Below are positions 33,711 to 43,052 of a DNA stretch of 64,000 nt, piece by piece; the first letter of the stretch is position 1; each line of letters begins with the position of its first letter. The position numbers and the translations under genes are program-made. Under the pieces are notes generated by a model. It was not told where the DNA came from. It saw only the letters and a list, made by a program, of their open reading frames with translations, and did no database searches. Source of the DNA: Inquilinus sp. KBS0705 (GTDB lineage: Bacteria; Bacteroidota; Bacteroidia; Sphingobacteriales; Sphingobacteriaceae); the NCBI GenBank assembly GCA_005938025.2, contig VCCI02000002.1, forward strand, positions 434,001-498,000. Direction: 5' to 3'.

Positions 33711-35705
33711 TTAAGCCCACTTAATTACCAGTGTTTCTTCGGGGTTTATAGTAACAATGTTACCCAATACATGCCCCTGCTTGTTAGCCGATAGCATAAT
33801 TGGTCTTGCATTTTTCGGCGTTACAAGCTTAACTTCCTGGGTGAGGTTAAACTTATTTATGATGATAGTAACTACCTCTTGCTGATACTGCAGCGTTTTT
33901 ATAAGCATGCCCTTTTGCGGGGTATCAAACATAAAAGGCCCCCGGTATTTAAGCGCTTTTACCAGTAACTGGTTAAGCGCGGAGTAATCGTTTTGTATAC
34001 GGCTGCCTAACCCTGCAAGTGTGGGTATCCAATGAACAATCCCTTTACCATGGCTATTACTTAAGGCGGCAGATAAAGAGTTATCGGTGGCTAAAACTTT
34101 GGCGGTTGTTTCTTTTAAAATACCTTTCCATTGGTAAGCAGGTAGGCTTATATCCTCAATTTGCAGCGTTTCTATTTCATCTATAGCTTTATATTCCAGC
34201 ACATCGCCACCCAATATATCCCGTAGGGGGAAGCCAAGCCGCATGGTACAAACCGCGTTTTCGTCGTAATATCCGGTCAGGCCATCTACTATTAACCGGC
34301 CACCGTTATGCACAAAAGCGGTAAGCAACGGCCAATAGGTTGATGGAATAGATATTTGATGCGCCAATATAATGGCCTGCCCTTTGTAGTCGGCTTTAGT
34401 AAAATCAAACTCGCTGATCTCTTTAAAATTGGCTTGTACACCAGCCTCGCTCAAGGCCTCAAAATAGGCCAGGGCCGATTTCATCACCCCTCCCTCATCA
34501 CGCCCTTCGTAGCTTTTGCCGTGCATCTGCAACGTCTTCTCTACCCACATCGACTCGCGGGTATATAAAATATTTATACCTGATTCTACCTCTTTTGCAT
34601 GCTCAAAAAACTGCGAGTTTTGGTTGATGCTATTAATAACTTTTGTAGTCGCCAAGAGCCTGTCGCTTGGCTGGTTATGGTAATTAAGCATGGCCCATTC
34701 ACCGGCCTCTATACCCGATGATCGGGGATTAAAGCACCAAAATATAGCGCCTTTGCTTTCTGTGGCTATGGCTAGCCAAAGCCATTGGGCAATTTCTTCG
34801 GCTGTAGGGCAAAGCGATAAAAAGCCGCTATAGGTATTGTTGCCACCTTGCAGCTCGGTCATAAACCAGGGGATATCACCCGCACCCGAGCGCAATATTT
34901 CGCAATTTGCAGCAACGGCTAAGGCATATTGGCTGCGGTTAAAATAGCCAAAATGCCAGCTGGCATGTGCCGAACCACCCAGGCTGGTTAAAAAATCGCG
35001 CCACTCGGTGAAATTATATTCAGATACATTTTTAAATATGGCGTGGTTATTTACATGTATGATGCTGCCGGGGTCATGCTTATGTATCTCATCCGTTAGC
35101 CATTTTAAAAACCAGGTGTTGTAGTACAGATGGAAGCGTTCATCGGCAAAATCAAAACGGTCGTAGCCGCCGCTGTTGTATTCGGCTTGGGCATGTGCTG
35201 CCTTCCACTCCTTATATTTATAAGTAGCAAATTGCTCTTGCGGGAAAGAACCAACCCCCGGCTCGTTCACCGGTACCCAGCCGTAACAAGCGCTAAACGT
35301 TTTAAAATGGCTTACCAGATTTTGTACATATCGCGCTATATTGTTTAAGTGCTCTTCATCCCTCGGGAATTTTAATCCGCCCAGGTCGGTAAATGCTGTA
35401 GCCGGGAACAGGTTGCCATAAACCTTAATACCATATTTTTCGGCAGCTTTATAAGCGGTATCATATAAGGTGTAATCCCATGTGCCATCCGGCTTACGCA
35501 TGTAGTTTTCAAACAGCCGTATGCGGGTAACGGTCATCCCCGCTTCTTTCAAGCGTAAAAACCAGGTATCAATTTCTTCGGCAGTTTGCCCGGGTTCTAT
35601 AAAAACCTCGGCACCGAACATAATGGGGGTAGCTTGCTGTTTGGATTGGTATTGCATGTACTCCTTAAACCCGCGGCTGTAAAAATGGTTTGGAGGGATA
35701 AGCAC
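33711..35705 (-). CDS. GH42-like beta-galactosidase-type glycoside hydrolase
   Basis: The 664-residue protein has a TIM-barrel N-terminal half with FGAEVFIEPGQ, the acid/base motif WVPVNEPGVG and the nucleophile motif FMTELQGGN. A Rossmann-like trimerisation domain follows (about 400-560, with AIILAHQISIPS and GGRLIVDGLTGYYDE), then a small beta domain, as in GH42. There is no signal peptide, so it should act in the cytosol on imported oligosaccharides. The GTG at 35705 is the first conventional start. The frame is open upstream to 35765 and encodes plausible sequence (GRFGPSIHHGGKYRS) but no ATG, so the true start is uncertain. Sugar specificity is not determined. Confidence 0.78.
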   Translation of the reverse strand: MLIPPNHFYSRGFKEYMQYQSKQQATPIMFGAEVFIEPGQTAEEIDTWFLRLKEAGMTVTRIRLFENYMRKPDGTWDYTLYDTAYKAAEKYGIKVYGNLFPATAFTDLGGLKFPRDEEHLNNIARYVQNLVSHFKTFSACYGWVPVNEPGVGSFPQEQFATYKYKEWKAAHAQAEYNSGGYDRFDFADERFHLYYNTWFLKWLTDEIHKHDPGSIIHVNNHAIFKNVSEYNFTEWRDFLTSLGGSAHASWHFGYFNRSQYALAVAANCEILRSGAGDIPWFMTELQGGNNTYSGFLSLCPTAEEIAQWLWLAIATESKGAIFWCFNPRSSGIEAGEWAMLNYHNQPSDRLLATTKVINSINQNSQFFEHAKEVESGINILYTRESMWVEKTLQMHGKSYEGRDEGGVMKSALAYFEALSEAGVQANFKEISEFDFTKADYKGQAIILAHQISIPSTYWPLLTAFVHNGGRLIVDGLTGYYDENAVCTMRLGFPLRDILGGDVLEYKAIDEIETLQIEDISLPAYQWKGILKETTAKVLATDNSLSAALSNSHGKGIVHWIPTLAGLGSRIQNDYSALNQLLVKALKYRGPFMFDTPQKGMLIKTLQYQQEVVTIIINKFNLTQEVKLVTPKNARPIMLSANKQGHVLGNIVTINPEETLVIKWA

Positions 35706-35796
35706 ACTTCTGTATTTGCCCCCGTGGTGTATAGATGGTCCAAAACGGCCCGCCAGAATGTCTAATTACACCCTCGCCTGAGGATATAGATTACCT

Positions 35797-35804
35797 TACA
35801 TTTG
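35797..35804 (+). promoter_or_regulatory. -7 box abutting the start of the PEP-mutase-family gene
   Basis: TACATTTG matches TAnnTTTG and is followed by TTT and the ATG at 35808. This predicts a leaderless transcript and argues for the ATG over the TTG at 35802, which lies inside the box. Confidence 0.5.
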
Positions 35805-35807
35805 TTT

Positions 35808-36551
35808 ATGTCTGCATACGAAGCCTTTTACCAACTGCATCATCAAACTGCCCCGTTTTTGTTAGCCAACGCATGGAACGCTAAAAGCGCCCGGTTAATA
35901 GAAAGCGCAGGTTTCCCGGCCATAGCTACTTCAAGCGGTGCCATTGCCGACTCCCTGGGTTACGCCGATGGCGAGCAGATCCCGTTTGAAGAATTGCTAT
36001 ATATAGTTCAAAGAATAAAAGCATCTACAACTATACCATTATCGGTAGATATGGAAAGAGGGTATGGCAATGATCTCACCAAGATCAATGACCAGGTACA
36101 AAAACTGTTGGACATTGGTGTTGCGGGCATCAATTTAGAAGATGCCGAGGGCGAGGATGTTTATTTAGGCAAATTAAACAGCATCAAAAATTACCTGGTT
36201 AAAACCGGGCAGCAACTTTATATAAACGCCCGTACCGATGTTTTTTTACAAAAGTTGCCATCGCCATTAGAGACAGTTATACATAGAGCTAAGCTTTATC
36301 ACAACGCCGGTGCAGATGGCCTTTTTGTTACAGGCATTGGCGATGCATCGGTTATTAAACAGATCACCTCAGCGGTTTCTCTGCCGGTCAATATCGTCGG
36401 GAACGCCAACCTTGCTACTGTGGATACGTTAGCAAATGCTGGTGTTAAAAGGATAAGCATGGCGGTATTTTTGTATAGGGCCGCTTACAATAACGTGGCG
36501 CAGCTTGCCGGGGCAGTCAATACATCGCAATCATTAACCCCTTTATTTTAA
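35808..36551 (+). CDS. Isocitrate lyase / PEP mutase family protein
   Basis: The 247-residue barrel enzyme contains FLLANAWNAKSARLIE, ATSSGAIADSLGYADGE, the metal-binding SVDMERGYGND and INLEDAEGED, then INARTDVFL. This is the PEP mutase/isocitrate lyase superfamily group that includes oxaloacetate decarboxylase-like and carboxy-PEP mutase-like enzymes. It lacks the KKCGH catalytic loop of true isocitrate lyase. The exact reaction (C-C or P-C bond chemistry on a small oxo-acid) cannot be assigned. It is followed after one base by a DinB-like protein gene, a likely two-gene operon. Confidence 0.85.
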   Translation: MSAYEAFYQLHHQTAPFLLANAWNAKSARLIESAGFPAIATSSGAIADSLGYADGEQIPFEELLYIVQRIKASTTIPLSVDMERGYGNDLTKINDQVQKLLDIGVAGINLEDAEGEDVYLGKLNSIKNYLVKTGQQLYINARTDVFLQKLPSPLETVIHRAKLYHNAGADGLFVTGIGDASVIKQITSAVSLPVNIVGNANLATVDTLANAGVKRISMAVFLYRAAYNNVAQLAGAVNTSQSLTPLF

Positions 36552-36552
36552 T

Positions 36553-37170
36553 ATGATACGAATATTTATAACCGCGATTTTAAGCCTTGCAGTTTACCAG
36601 GGCAGCGCACAACAAAAAACCAATATGCTTACACCATCAGAACGAGAAAAAGCTATTCAATTATTAACACAGACCAATTCGGGCGTATTTGATGCTGTAA
36701 AAGGATTGAGCGAAGAGCAGCTTAATTTTAAACCGGCTGCCGACAAATGGAGTGTGGCCGATTGCATTAAGCATATTGCCGCGGCAGAAAAAGAACTTTG
36801 GGCCATGGCCGAGCCTGCCTTAAGCCAACCGGCTAACCCAGAAAAAAGAGCGGATATCAAATTCAGCGATGATGACCTGATTAAAGCGGTAGAAGACCGT
36901 TCGCATAAATCCAAAACCTTTGCCGCGCTGGAACCTGCTAATTCGCCATATAAAACAGTGCCGGAAGCCTTAGCCGCCTTTAAAGCGCAACGCGAAAGAT
37001 TGATCTCGCTGGTTAAAGATACAAAGGCGGATTTGCGCAACCATGTGCTTGTACTGCCCGTTGGTACTTACGATAGCTATCAATTTATTTTGCTGATAGC
37101 CGCACATAGCAACCGGCATACCCAGCAAATAGATGAGGTTAAAGCCAATGCGGAGTTTCCAAAGCATTGA
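36553..37170 (+). CDS. Exported DinB-fold (DUF664-type) protein
   Basis: The 205-residue product has a short signal peptide (MIRIFITAILSLAVYQGSAQ) and a four-helix DinB-like domain. The metal triad is visible as DCIKHIAAAE and, near the C-terminus, AHSNRHTQQ (HxxxH). DinB-fold proteins include bacillithiol-type thiol transferases and many unknown metal hydrolases; an exported member is uncommon but frequent in Bacteroidota. It starts one base after the preceding stop and ends at a terminator. Function unknown. It should not be confused with DNA polymerase IV, also called DinB. Confidence 0.82.
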   Translation: MIRIFITAILSLAVYQGSAQQKTNMLTPSEREKAIQLLTQTNSGVFDAVKGLSEEQLNFKPAADKWSVADCIKHIAAAEKELWAMAEPALSQPANPEKRADIKFSDDDLIKAVEDRSHKSKTFAALEPANSPYKTVPEALAAFKAQRERLISLVKDTKADLRNHVLVLPVGTYDSYQFILLIAAHSNRHTQQIDEVKANAEFPKH

Positions 37171-37217
37171 GGAAGCACTCAGGTGTAACCACTTCGTGAT
37201 AAAGAATTAAAACAAGA

Positions 37218-37249
37218 AGCCCTTTAGAGTTCATCTAAAGGGCTTTTTG
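37218..37249 (+). terminator. Terminator of the PEP-mutase-family/DinB-like operon
   Basis: AGCCCTTTAG pairs with CTAAAGGGCT across a seven-base loop and is followed by five Ts. Confidence 0.85.
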
Positions 37250-37299
37250 TCTTCGCTGCCAATCTGTTTAAAAGGGCATAAGTTAAAATCTTATAAAGC

Positions 37300-37330
37300 A
37301 AAAAAGGCTTCACAATTGTGAAACCTTTTT
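37300..37330 (-). terminator. Terminator downstream of tRNA-Asp
   Basis: On the minus strand AAAAAGGTTTCACAA pairs with TTGTGAAGCCTTTTT with one G-T pair and almost no loop, followed by Ts. It begins two bases after the tRNA 3' end. Confidence 0.8.
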
Positions 37331-37331
37331 G

Positions 37332-37405
37332 CGGAATGGACGGGACTCGAACCCGCGACCTCCTGCGTGACAGGCAGGCATTCTAACCAGCTGAACTACC
37401 ACTCC
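37332..37405 (-). tRNA. tRNA-Asp (GUC)
   Basis: A canonical class I cloverleaf of 74 nt. The acceptor is GGAGTGG/CCATTCC with one G-T pair. The anticodon arm is CCTGC-CTGTCAC-GCAGG with anticodon GTC. The T arm is GCGGG-TTCGAGT-CCCGT, in which the closing pair is G-T. The discriminator is G and CCA is not encoded. This is the ordinary aspartate tRNA and serves as a reference for the aberrant GUC tRNAs at 53.5 kb. Confidence 0.97.
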
Positions 37406-37668
37406 GTTTGGGTTGGCAAATATACGCACCTTTTTGTTTTACACAAGCTGTTTTTAAAAATTTATCATATTTATAGTTTTTAGGCCTTTTTTGTGATATG
37501 CTGCTCGTAAACTACAAGCCTGTGCCTCAATTATTAAGCACAACCGTAGCGTCATATAATTTTTACAGATTTAGCGATGACTTTTAGCCTAAAACTTGCT
37601 AAAACCGCATTTATAGCTTAATATTAGCCCTCCAAAACATTAAACCATTATTTAAACCAACAGCTTAA

Positions 37669-39354
37669 ATGAAGACGCTATCCACTGGTGATTACTATGT
37701 ATTTTTCATCTATTTTTTAATTGTATCTTTTTACGGATACTGGATATACAAACGCAAGCATAATGCGGATGCTACCTCGAAGGATTACTTTTTGGCCGAA
37801 GGCTCGTTAACCTGGTGGGCAATCGGTGCATCGCTTATCGCATCCAATATATCTGCAGAGCAGTTTATTGGTACCAGCGGGTCGGCATTTAAAATGGGCC
37901 TGGCTATATCTACCTACGAGTGGATGGCCGCTGCTACATTAATTATCGTAGCTGTTTTCTTTATTCCCATCTACCTAAAAAATAAAATTTTTACCATGCC
38001 GCAGTTTTTACACCAGCGGTATAATGGTACAGTGGCCATGGTAATGGCTATATTTTGGCTGCTGCTTTATATTGTGGTTAATCTAATGTCTATTTTGTAC
38101 CTAGGTGCTTTGGCAATTAGCGGCATATCCGGGTTAGATATTACTTTATGTATTACACTGCTGGCGGTGTTTGCAGTCGTGATAACACTAGGCGGTATGA
38201 AGGTTATTGGCTATACCGATGTTATACAGGTATTTGTTTTGGTACTGGGCGGTTTGGTTGCTACTTACCTGGCCTTAAACCTCATCAGCGAAAAATCGGG
38301 TACTACGGGCTTGTTGAATGGTTTAAACATTATGCGCAGCGAGGCCAGCGACCACTTCCACATGATATTTAAAAAGGATAACGCCAATTATATGGACCTA
38401 CCGGGCCTATCGGTATTAATAGGTGGTATGTGGATAGTAAACCTTAACTACTGGGGCTGTAATCAATACATCACACAAAGGGCATTAGGTGCTAACCTGA
38501 AAACAGCTCGTGCGGGTATCCTGTTCGCGGCGTTTTTAAAGTTGTTAATGCCGGTTATTGTGGTGCTGCCTGGTATTGCGGCTTATCTGCTTTATCAAAA
38601 AGGCATGTTTCATCAAGAGATGCTTAGCTCGTCGGGCGTTACCGATGTAAATAAAGCTTATCCTTCGCTTTTAAACCTGTTGCCTACCGGTTTAAAGGGA
38701 TTATCATTTGCGGCGCTTACAGCCGCTATTGTAGCCTCGCTGGCGGGTAAGGCAAACAGCATTGCTACTATTTTTACTTTAGATATTTACAAAAAAGCCA
38801 TTAACCCTACCGCTACCGATAAAAATTTGGTGGTATTGGGCAAATGGTCGGTTGTGGTAGCTATGGCTTTAGGCGTAATAATGTCCTTAGTTATTGGTGA
38901 GCAATTAATGGGCGAGGGCAAGCAGGGCTTCCAATATATTCAGGAGTATACGGGCTTTGTATCGCCGGGTATATTTGCCATGTTTATTTTAGGTTTCTTC
39001 TGGAAAAAAGCGTCATCAAACGCGGCTTTATTTGCCACAATAGGTGGCTTCGTATTCTCGGTGATATTTAAGTTTTTACCCTACTACGCCAACCTTGCCT
39101 TCATGTCGCCTTTTGGATTTTCAAAAATGAACGAAAAGGGGGTTTACGAAATACCGTTTATAGACCGAATGGGCTTTGTGTTTTTAATATGCGTTCTTGG
39201 CATGTTCATCATATCTAAAATAGACCAGGCAAAAGGTGTTAAAACCAACGGATTGGAAATTGACGCTTCGATGTTTAAAACATCACGGGCCTTTACAGCA
39301 GGTGCTTTAATTGTGGGCGGTATTATTGTAGCGCTTTACTCGTTCTTTTGGTAA
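37669..39354 (+). CDS. Sodium:solute symporter, SGLT-like (SSS family)
   Basis: The 561-residue inner-membrane transporter has about 14 helices. Core family features include WAIGASLIASNISAEQFIGTSG, MPQFLHQRYNGTVAM and the later GLSFAALTAAIVASLAGKANSIATIFTLD, each shown in part, which contains the Na-binding serine/threonine cluster. Sequence style matches bacterial sugar symporters related to vSGLT. It is followed by mannonate dehydratase after a terminator, so uronate or sugar uptake is plausible. The substrate cannot be settled from sequence. Confidence 0.9.
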   Translation: MKTLSTGDYYVFFIYFLIVSFYGYWIYKRKHNADATSKDYFLAEGSLTWWAIGASLIASNISAEQFIGTSGSAFKMGLAISTYEWMAAATLIIVAVFFIPIYLKNKIFTMPQFLHQRYNGTVAMVMAIFWLLLYIVVNLMSILYLGALAISGISGLDITLCITLLAVFAVVITLGGMKVIGYTDVIQVFVLVLGGLVATYLALNLISEKSGTTGLLNGLNIMRSEASDHFHMIFKKDNANYMDLPGLSVLIGGMWIVNLNYWGCNQYITQRALGANLKTARAGILFAAFLKLLMPVIVVLPGIAAYLLYQKGMFHQEMLSSSGVTDVNKAYPSLLNLLPTGLKGLSFAALTAAIVASLAGKANSIATIFTLDIYKKAINPTATDKNLVVLGKWSVVVAMALGVIMSLVIGEQLMGEGKQGFQYIQEYTGFVSPGIFAMFILGFFWKKASSNAALFATIGGFVFSVIFKFLPYYANLAFMSPFGFSKMNEKGVYEIPFIDRMGFVFLICVLGMFIISKIDQAKGVKTNGLEIDASMFKTSRAFTAGALIVGGIIVALYSFFW

Positions 39355-39370
39355 TAACAAATACAATATT

Positions 39371-39402
39371 AAAAAGCGGCTTTACACAAGGCCGCTTTTT
39401 TT
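39371..39402 (+). terminator. Terminator after the SSS transporter
   Basis: AAAAAGCGGC(C)TT pairs with AAGGCCGCTTTTT around a short loop and is followed by Ts. Confidence 0.85.
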
Positions 39403-39442
39403 ATGGTTGATAAACTTTAAATTAGCCCACCCAATCGTCAAT

Positions 39443-40636
39443 ATGATCAGCAATTTAGAACAAACTTTCCGTTGGTTTGGTCCGCAGGACCCGGTGTCGT
39501 TAAAAGCCATTAGCCAAACCGGGGCTACAGGAGTAGTAACCTCGTTATACCATATACCCGTTGGCGATGTTTGGAGTTTAGAAGAAATAAACCACCGCAA
39601 AAAAATTATTGAAGATGCCGGCTTAAGCTGGTCGGTAGTAGAAAGTGTGAACATACACGAAAGCATCAAAACGGCTTCTGCGGGGCGCGACAGGTTTATA
39701 GATAACTATGCAGCCACGCTGCAAAATCTATCGTTGGCGGGCATAAAAACCGTGTGCTATAACTTTATGCCGGTGCTCGACTGGACACGTACCGACCTTG
39801 ACTACCGTCTGCCTAACGATGCATCGGCCCTGCGGTTTGACGCGGTAGCTATGGCGGCGTTCGACTTGTATATTTTAGAGCGCGAAGGCGCCTATATCGA
39901 TTATACCCTTGCGCAACAGCAAGCAGCAAAAGTTTTTTTAGATAATATAAGCGCCCAACAAAGGCAACAGCTGATAAACAACCTGATGGCCGGCCTGCCG
40001 GGCACTAACAAAACCTTAACTATTGCCGAATTTACGCAGCACCTGCAGCAATATGCCTATACCGACGCCGCACAATTAAAAGCTAACCTTGCTTATTTTT
40101 TGCGGGGAATAATTCCTGCTGCGGAAAAGGTGGGGGTTAAAATGTGTATACACCCGGATGATCCGCCATTCCCGATATTAGGGTTACCAAGGGTAGTATC
40201 AACCGAGCAGGACCTGAATGATGTGATCAACGCATCACCATCCATAAGTAATGGCATTACCTTTTGCAGCGGATCGTTAGGCGCGCGCGCAGATAACGAC
40301 CTGCCGGGAATTATTGAACGCCTGGGCAGCCATATTCACTTTTTACATTTACGCAATGTACAACGCCAAAGCGATGGCAGCTTTTATGAGGCTGAGCATC
40401 TTGGCGGTAGCAGCGATATGTTTGCAGTGATGAAAAAGGTGATATTAGAACAACAGATACGTACTAATGCCGGCCGTGCAGATACCGCTATACCCATGCG
40501 GCCCGACCATGGGCATAAACTGCTCGACGATTTTAACCATAATACCTATCATGGCTACTCGGCTATTGGCCGCCTTAAAGGCCTTGCCGAGCTGCGCGGA
40601 CTTGAGATGGGCATAAAAAAAGCCTTATTTTCATAA
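39443..40636 (+). CDS. uxuA: Mannonate dehydratase
   Basis: The 397-residue enzyme dehydrates D-mannonate to 2-keto-3-deoxygluconate in glucuronate breakdown. Signature parts are FRWFGPQDPVSLKAISQTGA at the N-terminus, VCYNFMPVLDWTRTDL, the metal-binding MCIHPDDPP, the FCSGSLGARADND block and the C-terminal PMRPDHGHKLLDD. The frame opens at a TTG (39407), but the family start is MISNLEQTFRWFG at 39443. No uxuB, uxaC or kdgK is nearby. The gene end overlaps its own terminator hairpin. Confidence 0.94.
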   Translation: MISNLEQTFRWFGPQDPVSLKAISQTGATGVVTSLYHIPVGDVWSLEEINHRKKIIEDAGLSWSVVESVNIHESIKTASAGRDRFIDNYAATLQNLSLAGIKTVCYNFMPVLDWTRTDLDYRLPNDASALRFDAVAMAAFDLYILEREGAYIDYTLAQQQAAKVFLDNISAQQRQQLINNLMAGLPGTNKTLTIAEFTQHLQQYAYTDAAQLKANLAYFLRGIIPAAEKVGVKMCIHPDDPPFPILGLPRVVSTEQDLNDVINASPSISNGITFCSGSLGARADNDLPGIIERLGSHIHFLHLRNVQRQSDGSFYEAEHLGGSSDMFAVMKKVILEQQIRTNAGRADTAIPMRPDHGHKLLDDFNHNTYHGYSAIGRLKGLAELRGLEMGIKKALFS

Positions 40637-40643
40637 GGCTTTT
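40618..40643. terminator. Terminator overlapping the uxuA stop codon
   Basis: AAAAGCCTTAT pairs perfectly with ATAAGGCTTTT across TTTC; the TAA stop lies within the right arm. The hairpin also lies five bases beyond the converging MG2-protein stop, so it can serve both strands. Confidence 0.8.
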
Positions 40644-40647
40644 ACAA

Positions 40648-43014
40648 TTATTTTACTTCGAAGCTAAATATTTGGGAGCCTGCCTGCCCGCCGGGGGTCA
40701 TGCCTTGTACCACCCCCCAATATTTACCGGCTTGATCCGAGGTGTAAAACGAAACGCTTTTTGGTGCCTGTGTACCCGTATCAATATCCGGCGACCAATA
40801 CAAAAGACTGCGGAAATCGGGCATGCGGCTTTTAACCTGGGCATCTGTTTCGTAAACGGGCGAGTAGAATTCGCGCTGCAACTGCATCCCCTCGTAATCT
40901 ACAATAACCGCGTGCGGGTCCATTTCTGTGCCGCCAAGGTCGCCTTTATAGGTCGTATAACTTAATACCCCTTCGTAAACCGAAGGGCCCCAGTAATAGC
41001 GGTTCCTTATTACCTCTAAACGCCTAACCTTAAGCGGATCTATCGCCATTACCTTATTAATGTTAAATACAGGTATACCATCAAGCAATACCAAAGGGTC
41101 GCCGCTTAAAAAGCTTTTCTCATCTATAACTTTTATATGGTACTTGCCCGAAGGGTGAAAAACATTCACTTCTCTTATATATTCGCGCAGTACCTCTTCC
41201 ATTGTTATAAAGCGGGTATAGTCATCAAGCTTATAAGTTTTGTAGGGCTTGCTGTAAAAAGCGGAACTATCAACCCCGGGGTTGTAAAACTGTTTTAATT
41301 TGTTGCCTGCGTATACATTTTGTACCTGCATACCAATACTGGCCTCCTGCAAGGTTTTTTGCATGCCGGGTGTAAGGCTAAATATGGGTAAAGTATTTTT
41401 TGAGTACTGCTCATAAAAGGGGCTTAGCACTTCTAACTTACTGGTGCTATCCAGCTCGGTATTGGTTTGCACCACAATTTCGCCAGGGCCAAACATTTGT
41501 TTGGTATTAAATAAAAGGCGGCCCGCCGAATCGCTTTTAGCGGCATACAACTGCACCCTTTTACCCGGTATAGCCATAAACGCAACCACGTTTGATGCTG
41601 GCAAATTAGTAGCCTGATCAATGATCTTTGCATTAACGATATGCCCGTTATATTCGGGTAAATAGGTAAATGCAGGGGTCTTATCTTTTAATACATTATC
41701 CCATTTAAAGCGGCTCCAACCTTGGGTAAGCATCAAATTATCCGCTGCTTCATCGGCTTCGGCGGTAATTGTGTTTAAATAATATGCTGCCGATTCGATG
41801 GTTCCCTTCAGGTCGGCACTTAACCAAAAATAGCTGGCAATATCTTCCTGGTTTACATCCTGTAACGAGTCGGCCCTAAAAACAGCCATAGAAAGGCCGG
41901 CCGGCAACAATTTGCCCGACGCATCTTTTGCCGCAACCTGTACATTTACCTTTTTACGGGTAGCATACTGCGCCATATCAGTATTGGCATTTATGAATAG
42001 CGCCTGCTTCGGTCGCTTAAAATATAAGCGCTCACACACAGGTTGCTTATTCTCGTTAAAAATGGTGATGTGCGATACGCCTTCATCTAAAGCCGCTTTA
42101 CTAATCACAAAACTAGCAGTTCCGTTATCTAAATCGGCACTTTGGGCTACTTTGGTGAGATGGCCGGTATGTGCAAAAAGATAAATACGACCGCTTGATG
42201 TACCGTTTACGCGTACCCGTAAATTACCGCCACCGGCATCGGTTAGCTGCATAGCATATCCGGTAGCACTAACAGCAGGCATATCCTTTATAAACGGTTT
42301 ATTGCCCACCGTAGTTATTACCGCACGGTAAATAGTATTACCTACAGGCGTAAAGCTAAAGTGGCCCATTCCAAATTTTAATGGCTGAAACCTGGCCACT
42401 GTATCATTTTGCGGGTTTACAATAGCCCCTTTAAACGTAATACCTTTGCCGTTTGAAGCTACTGCTTTAAACGCCACATTATTGGTAACACCGGCCAGCA
42501 ATGTACCACCTTCGGGGAAAAACTGAACGTTAAACGCAGCTGCGGTTGTTTTAACCTGCTCGGGGGGTCGCAACGTATTTACAATGGTTATCTTTTTTTC
42601 GAAGAAGTAATCAGGGCCAAAGTTTTTCATCCAATTGGTGTAGGCTCTTAGCTTATAGTTACCATTAGCAACCGATACCGGTATCAGGAACGATCCGTTA
42701 CCGCTACCGGCTGTAAGAGATATCTTAGCTTGCAATATAGCGTTTTGAGTGTTATCTATCACATCAACATACAGCACTTTGCTAATGTTAAGCGGTTTGT
42801 GATAAGTGCCATCAACACAATAAGCCTTAAACCAAATTATCTCGCCCGATAGGTAGGCGCTCTTATCGGTATGTACAAAAACTTTTTCCTGCAATGCGCC
42901 CTGCTCGTATTTGTTAAAGCTGCTTTGCAATTGCTGTAATTGTTGCGCATAGCTATTGCTAATGGCGCATAGCATTGTAACTGTAAGAAGTAGTATATTT
43001 TTAATTGCCTTCAT
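40648..43014 (-). CDS. Secreted MG2-domain protein with TonB-plug-like C-terminal region
   Basis: The 788-residue product has a signal peptide (ends near NSYAQ). The first domain carries EKVFVHTDKSAYLSGEIIWF, the start typical of macroglobulin MG2 domains. Further beta-sandwich domains follow, with a carboxypeptidase-regulatory-like stretch around 470-540. Around 610-690 the sequence ITMEEVLREYIREV...PLVLLDGIPVFNINK...IDPLKVRRLEV matches a TonB-dependent-receptor plug domain, although no barrel follows. Such proteins are widespread in Bacteroidota next to TonB receptors and DUF4249 lipoproteins, as here. Its role at the outer membrane is unknown. It is last in the envelope unit. Confidence 0.8.
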   Translation of the reverse strand: MKAIKNILLLTVTMLCAISNSYAQQLQQLQSSFNKYEQGALQEKVFVHTDKSAYLSGEIIWFKAYCVDGTYHKPLNISKVLYVDVIDNTQNAILQAKISLTAGSGNGSFLIPVSVANGNYKLRAYTNWMKNFGPDYFFEKKITIVNTLRPPEQVKTTAAAFNVQFFPEGGTLLAGVTNNVAFKAVASNGKGITFKGAIVNPQNDTVARFQPLKFGMGHFSFTPVGNTIYRAVITTVGNKPFIKDMPAVSATGYAMQLTDAGGGNLRVRVNGTSSGRIYLFAHTGHLTKVAQSADLDNGTASFVISKAALDEGVSHITIFNENKQPVCERLYFKRPKQALFINANTDMAQYATRKKVNVQVAAKDASGKLLPAGLSMAVFRADSLQDVNQEDIASYFWLSADLKGTIESAAYYLNTITAEADEAADNLMLTQGWSRFKWDNVLKDKTPAFTYLPEYNGHIVNAKIIDQATNLPASNVVAFMAIPGKRVQLYAAKSDSAGRLLFNTKQMFGPGEIVVQTNTELDSTSKLEVLSPFYEQYSKNTLPIFSLTPGMQKTLQEASIGMQVQNVYAGNKLKQFYNPGVDSSAFYSKPYKTYKLDDYTRFITMEEVLREYIREVNVFHPSGKYHIKVIDEKSFLSGDPLVLLDGIPVFNINKVMAIDPLKVRRLEVIRNRYYWGPSVYEGVLSYTTYKGDLGGTEMDPHAVIVDYEGMQLQREFYSPVYETDAQVKSRMPDFRSLLYWSPDIDTGTQAPKSVSFYTSDQAGKYWGVVQGMTPGGQAGSQIFSFEVK

Positions 43015-43052
43015 GTTTTGTTCAATTCCAATAACTTATAATAACATTTATA

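Noticed and set aside
35808..36551. True isocitrate lyase
   Set aside because: The protein is about half the length and lacks the KKCGH active-site loop; it belongs to the wider PEP mutase/isocitrate lyase superfamily only.
23024..40636. A polysaccharide utilisation locus
   Set aside because: GH78, carboxylesterase, GH3, DUF3472, GH42-like and uxuA genes are close together, but there is no SusC/SusD pair or hybrid two-component/ECF-anti-sigma regulator, strands alternate, and unrelated genes intervene.
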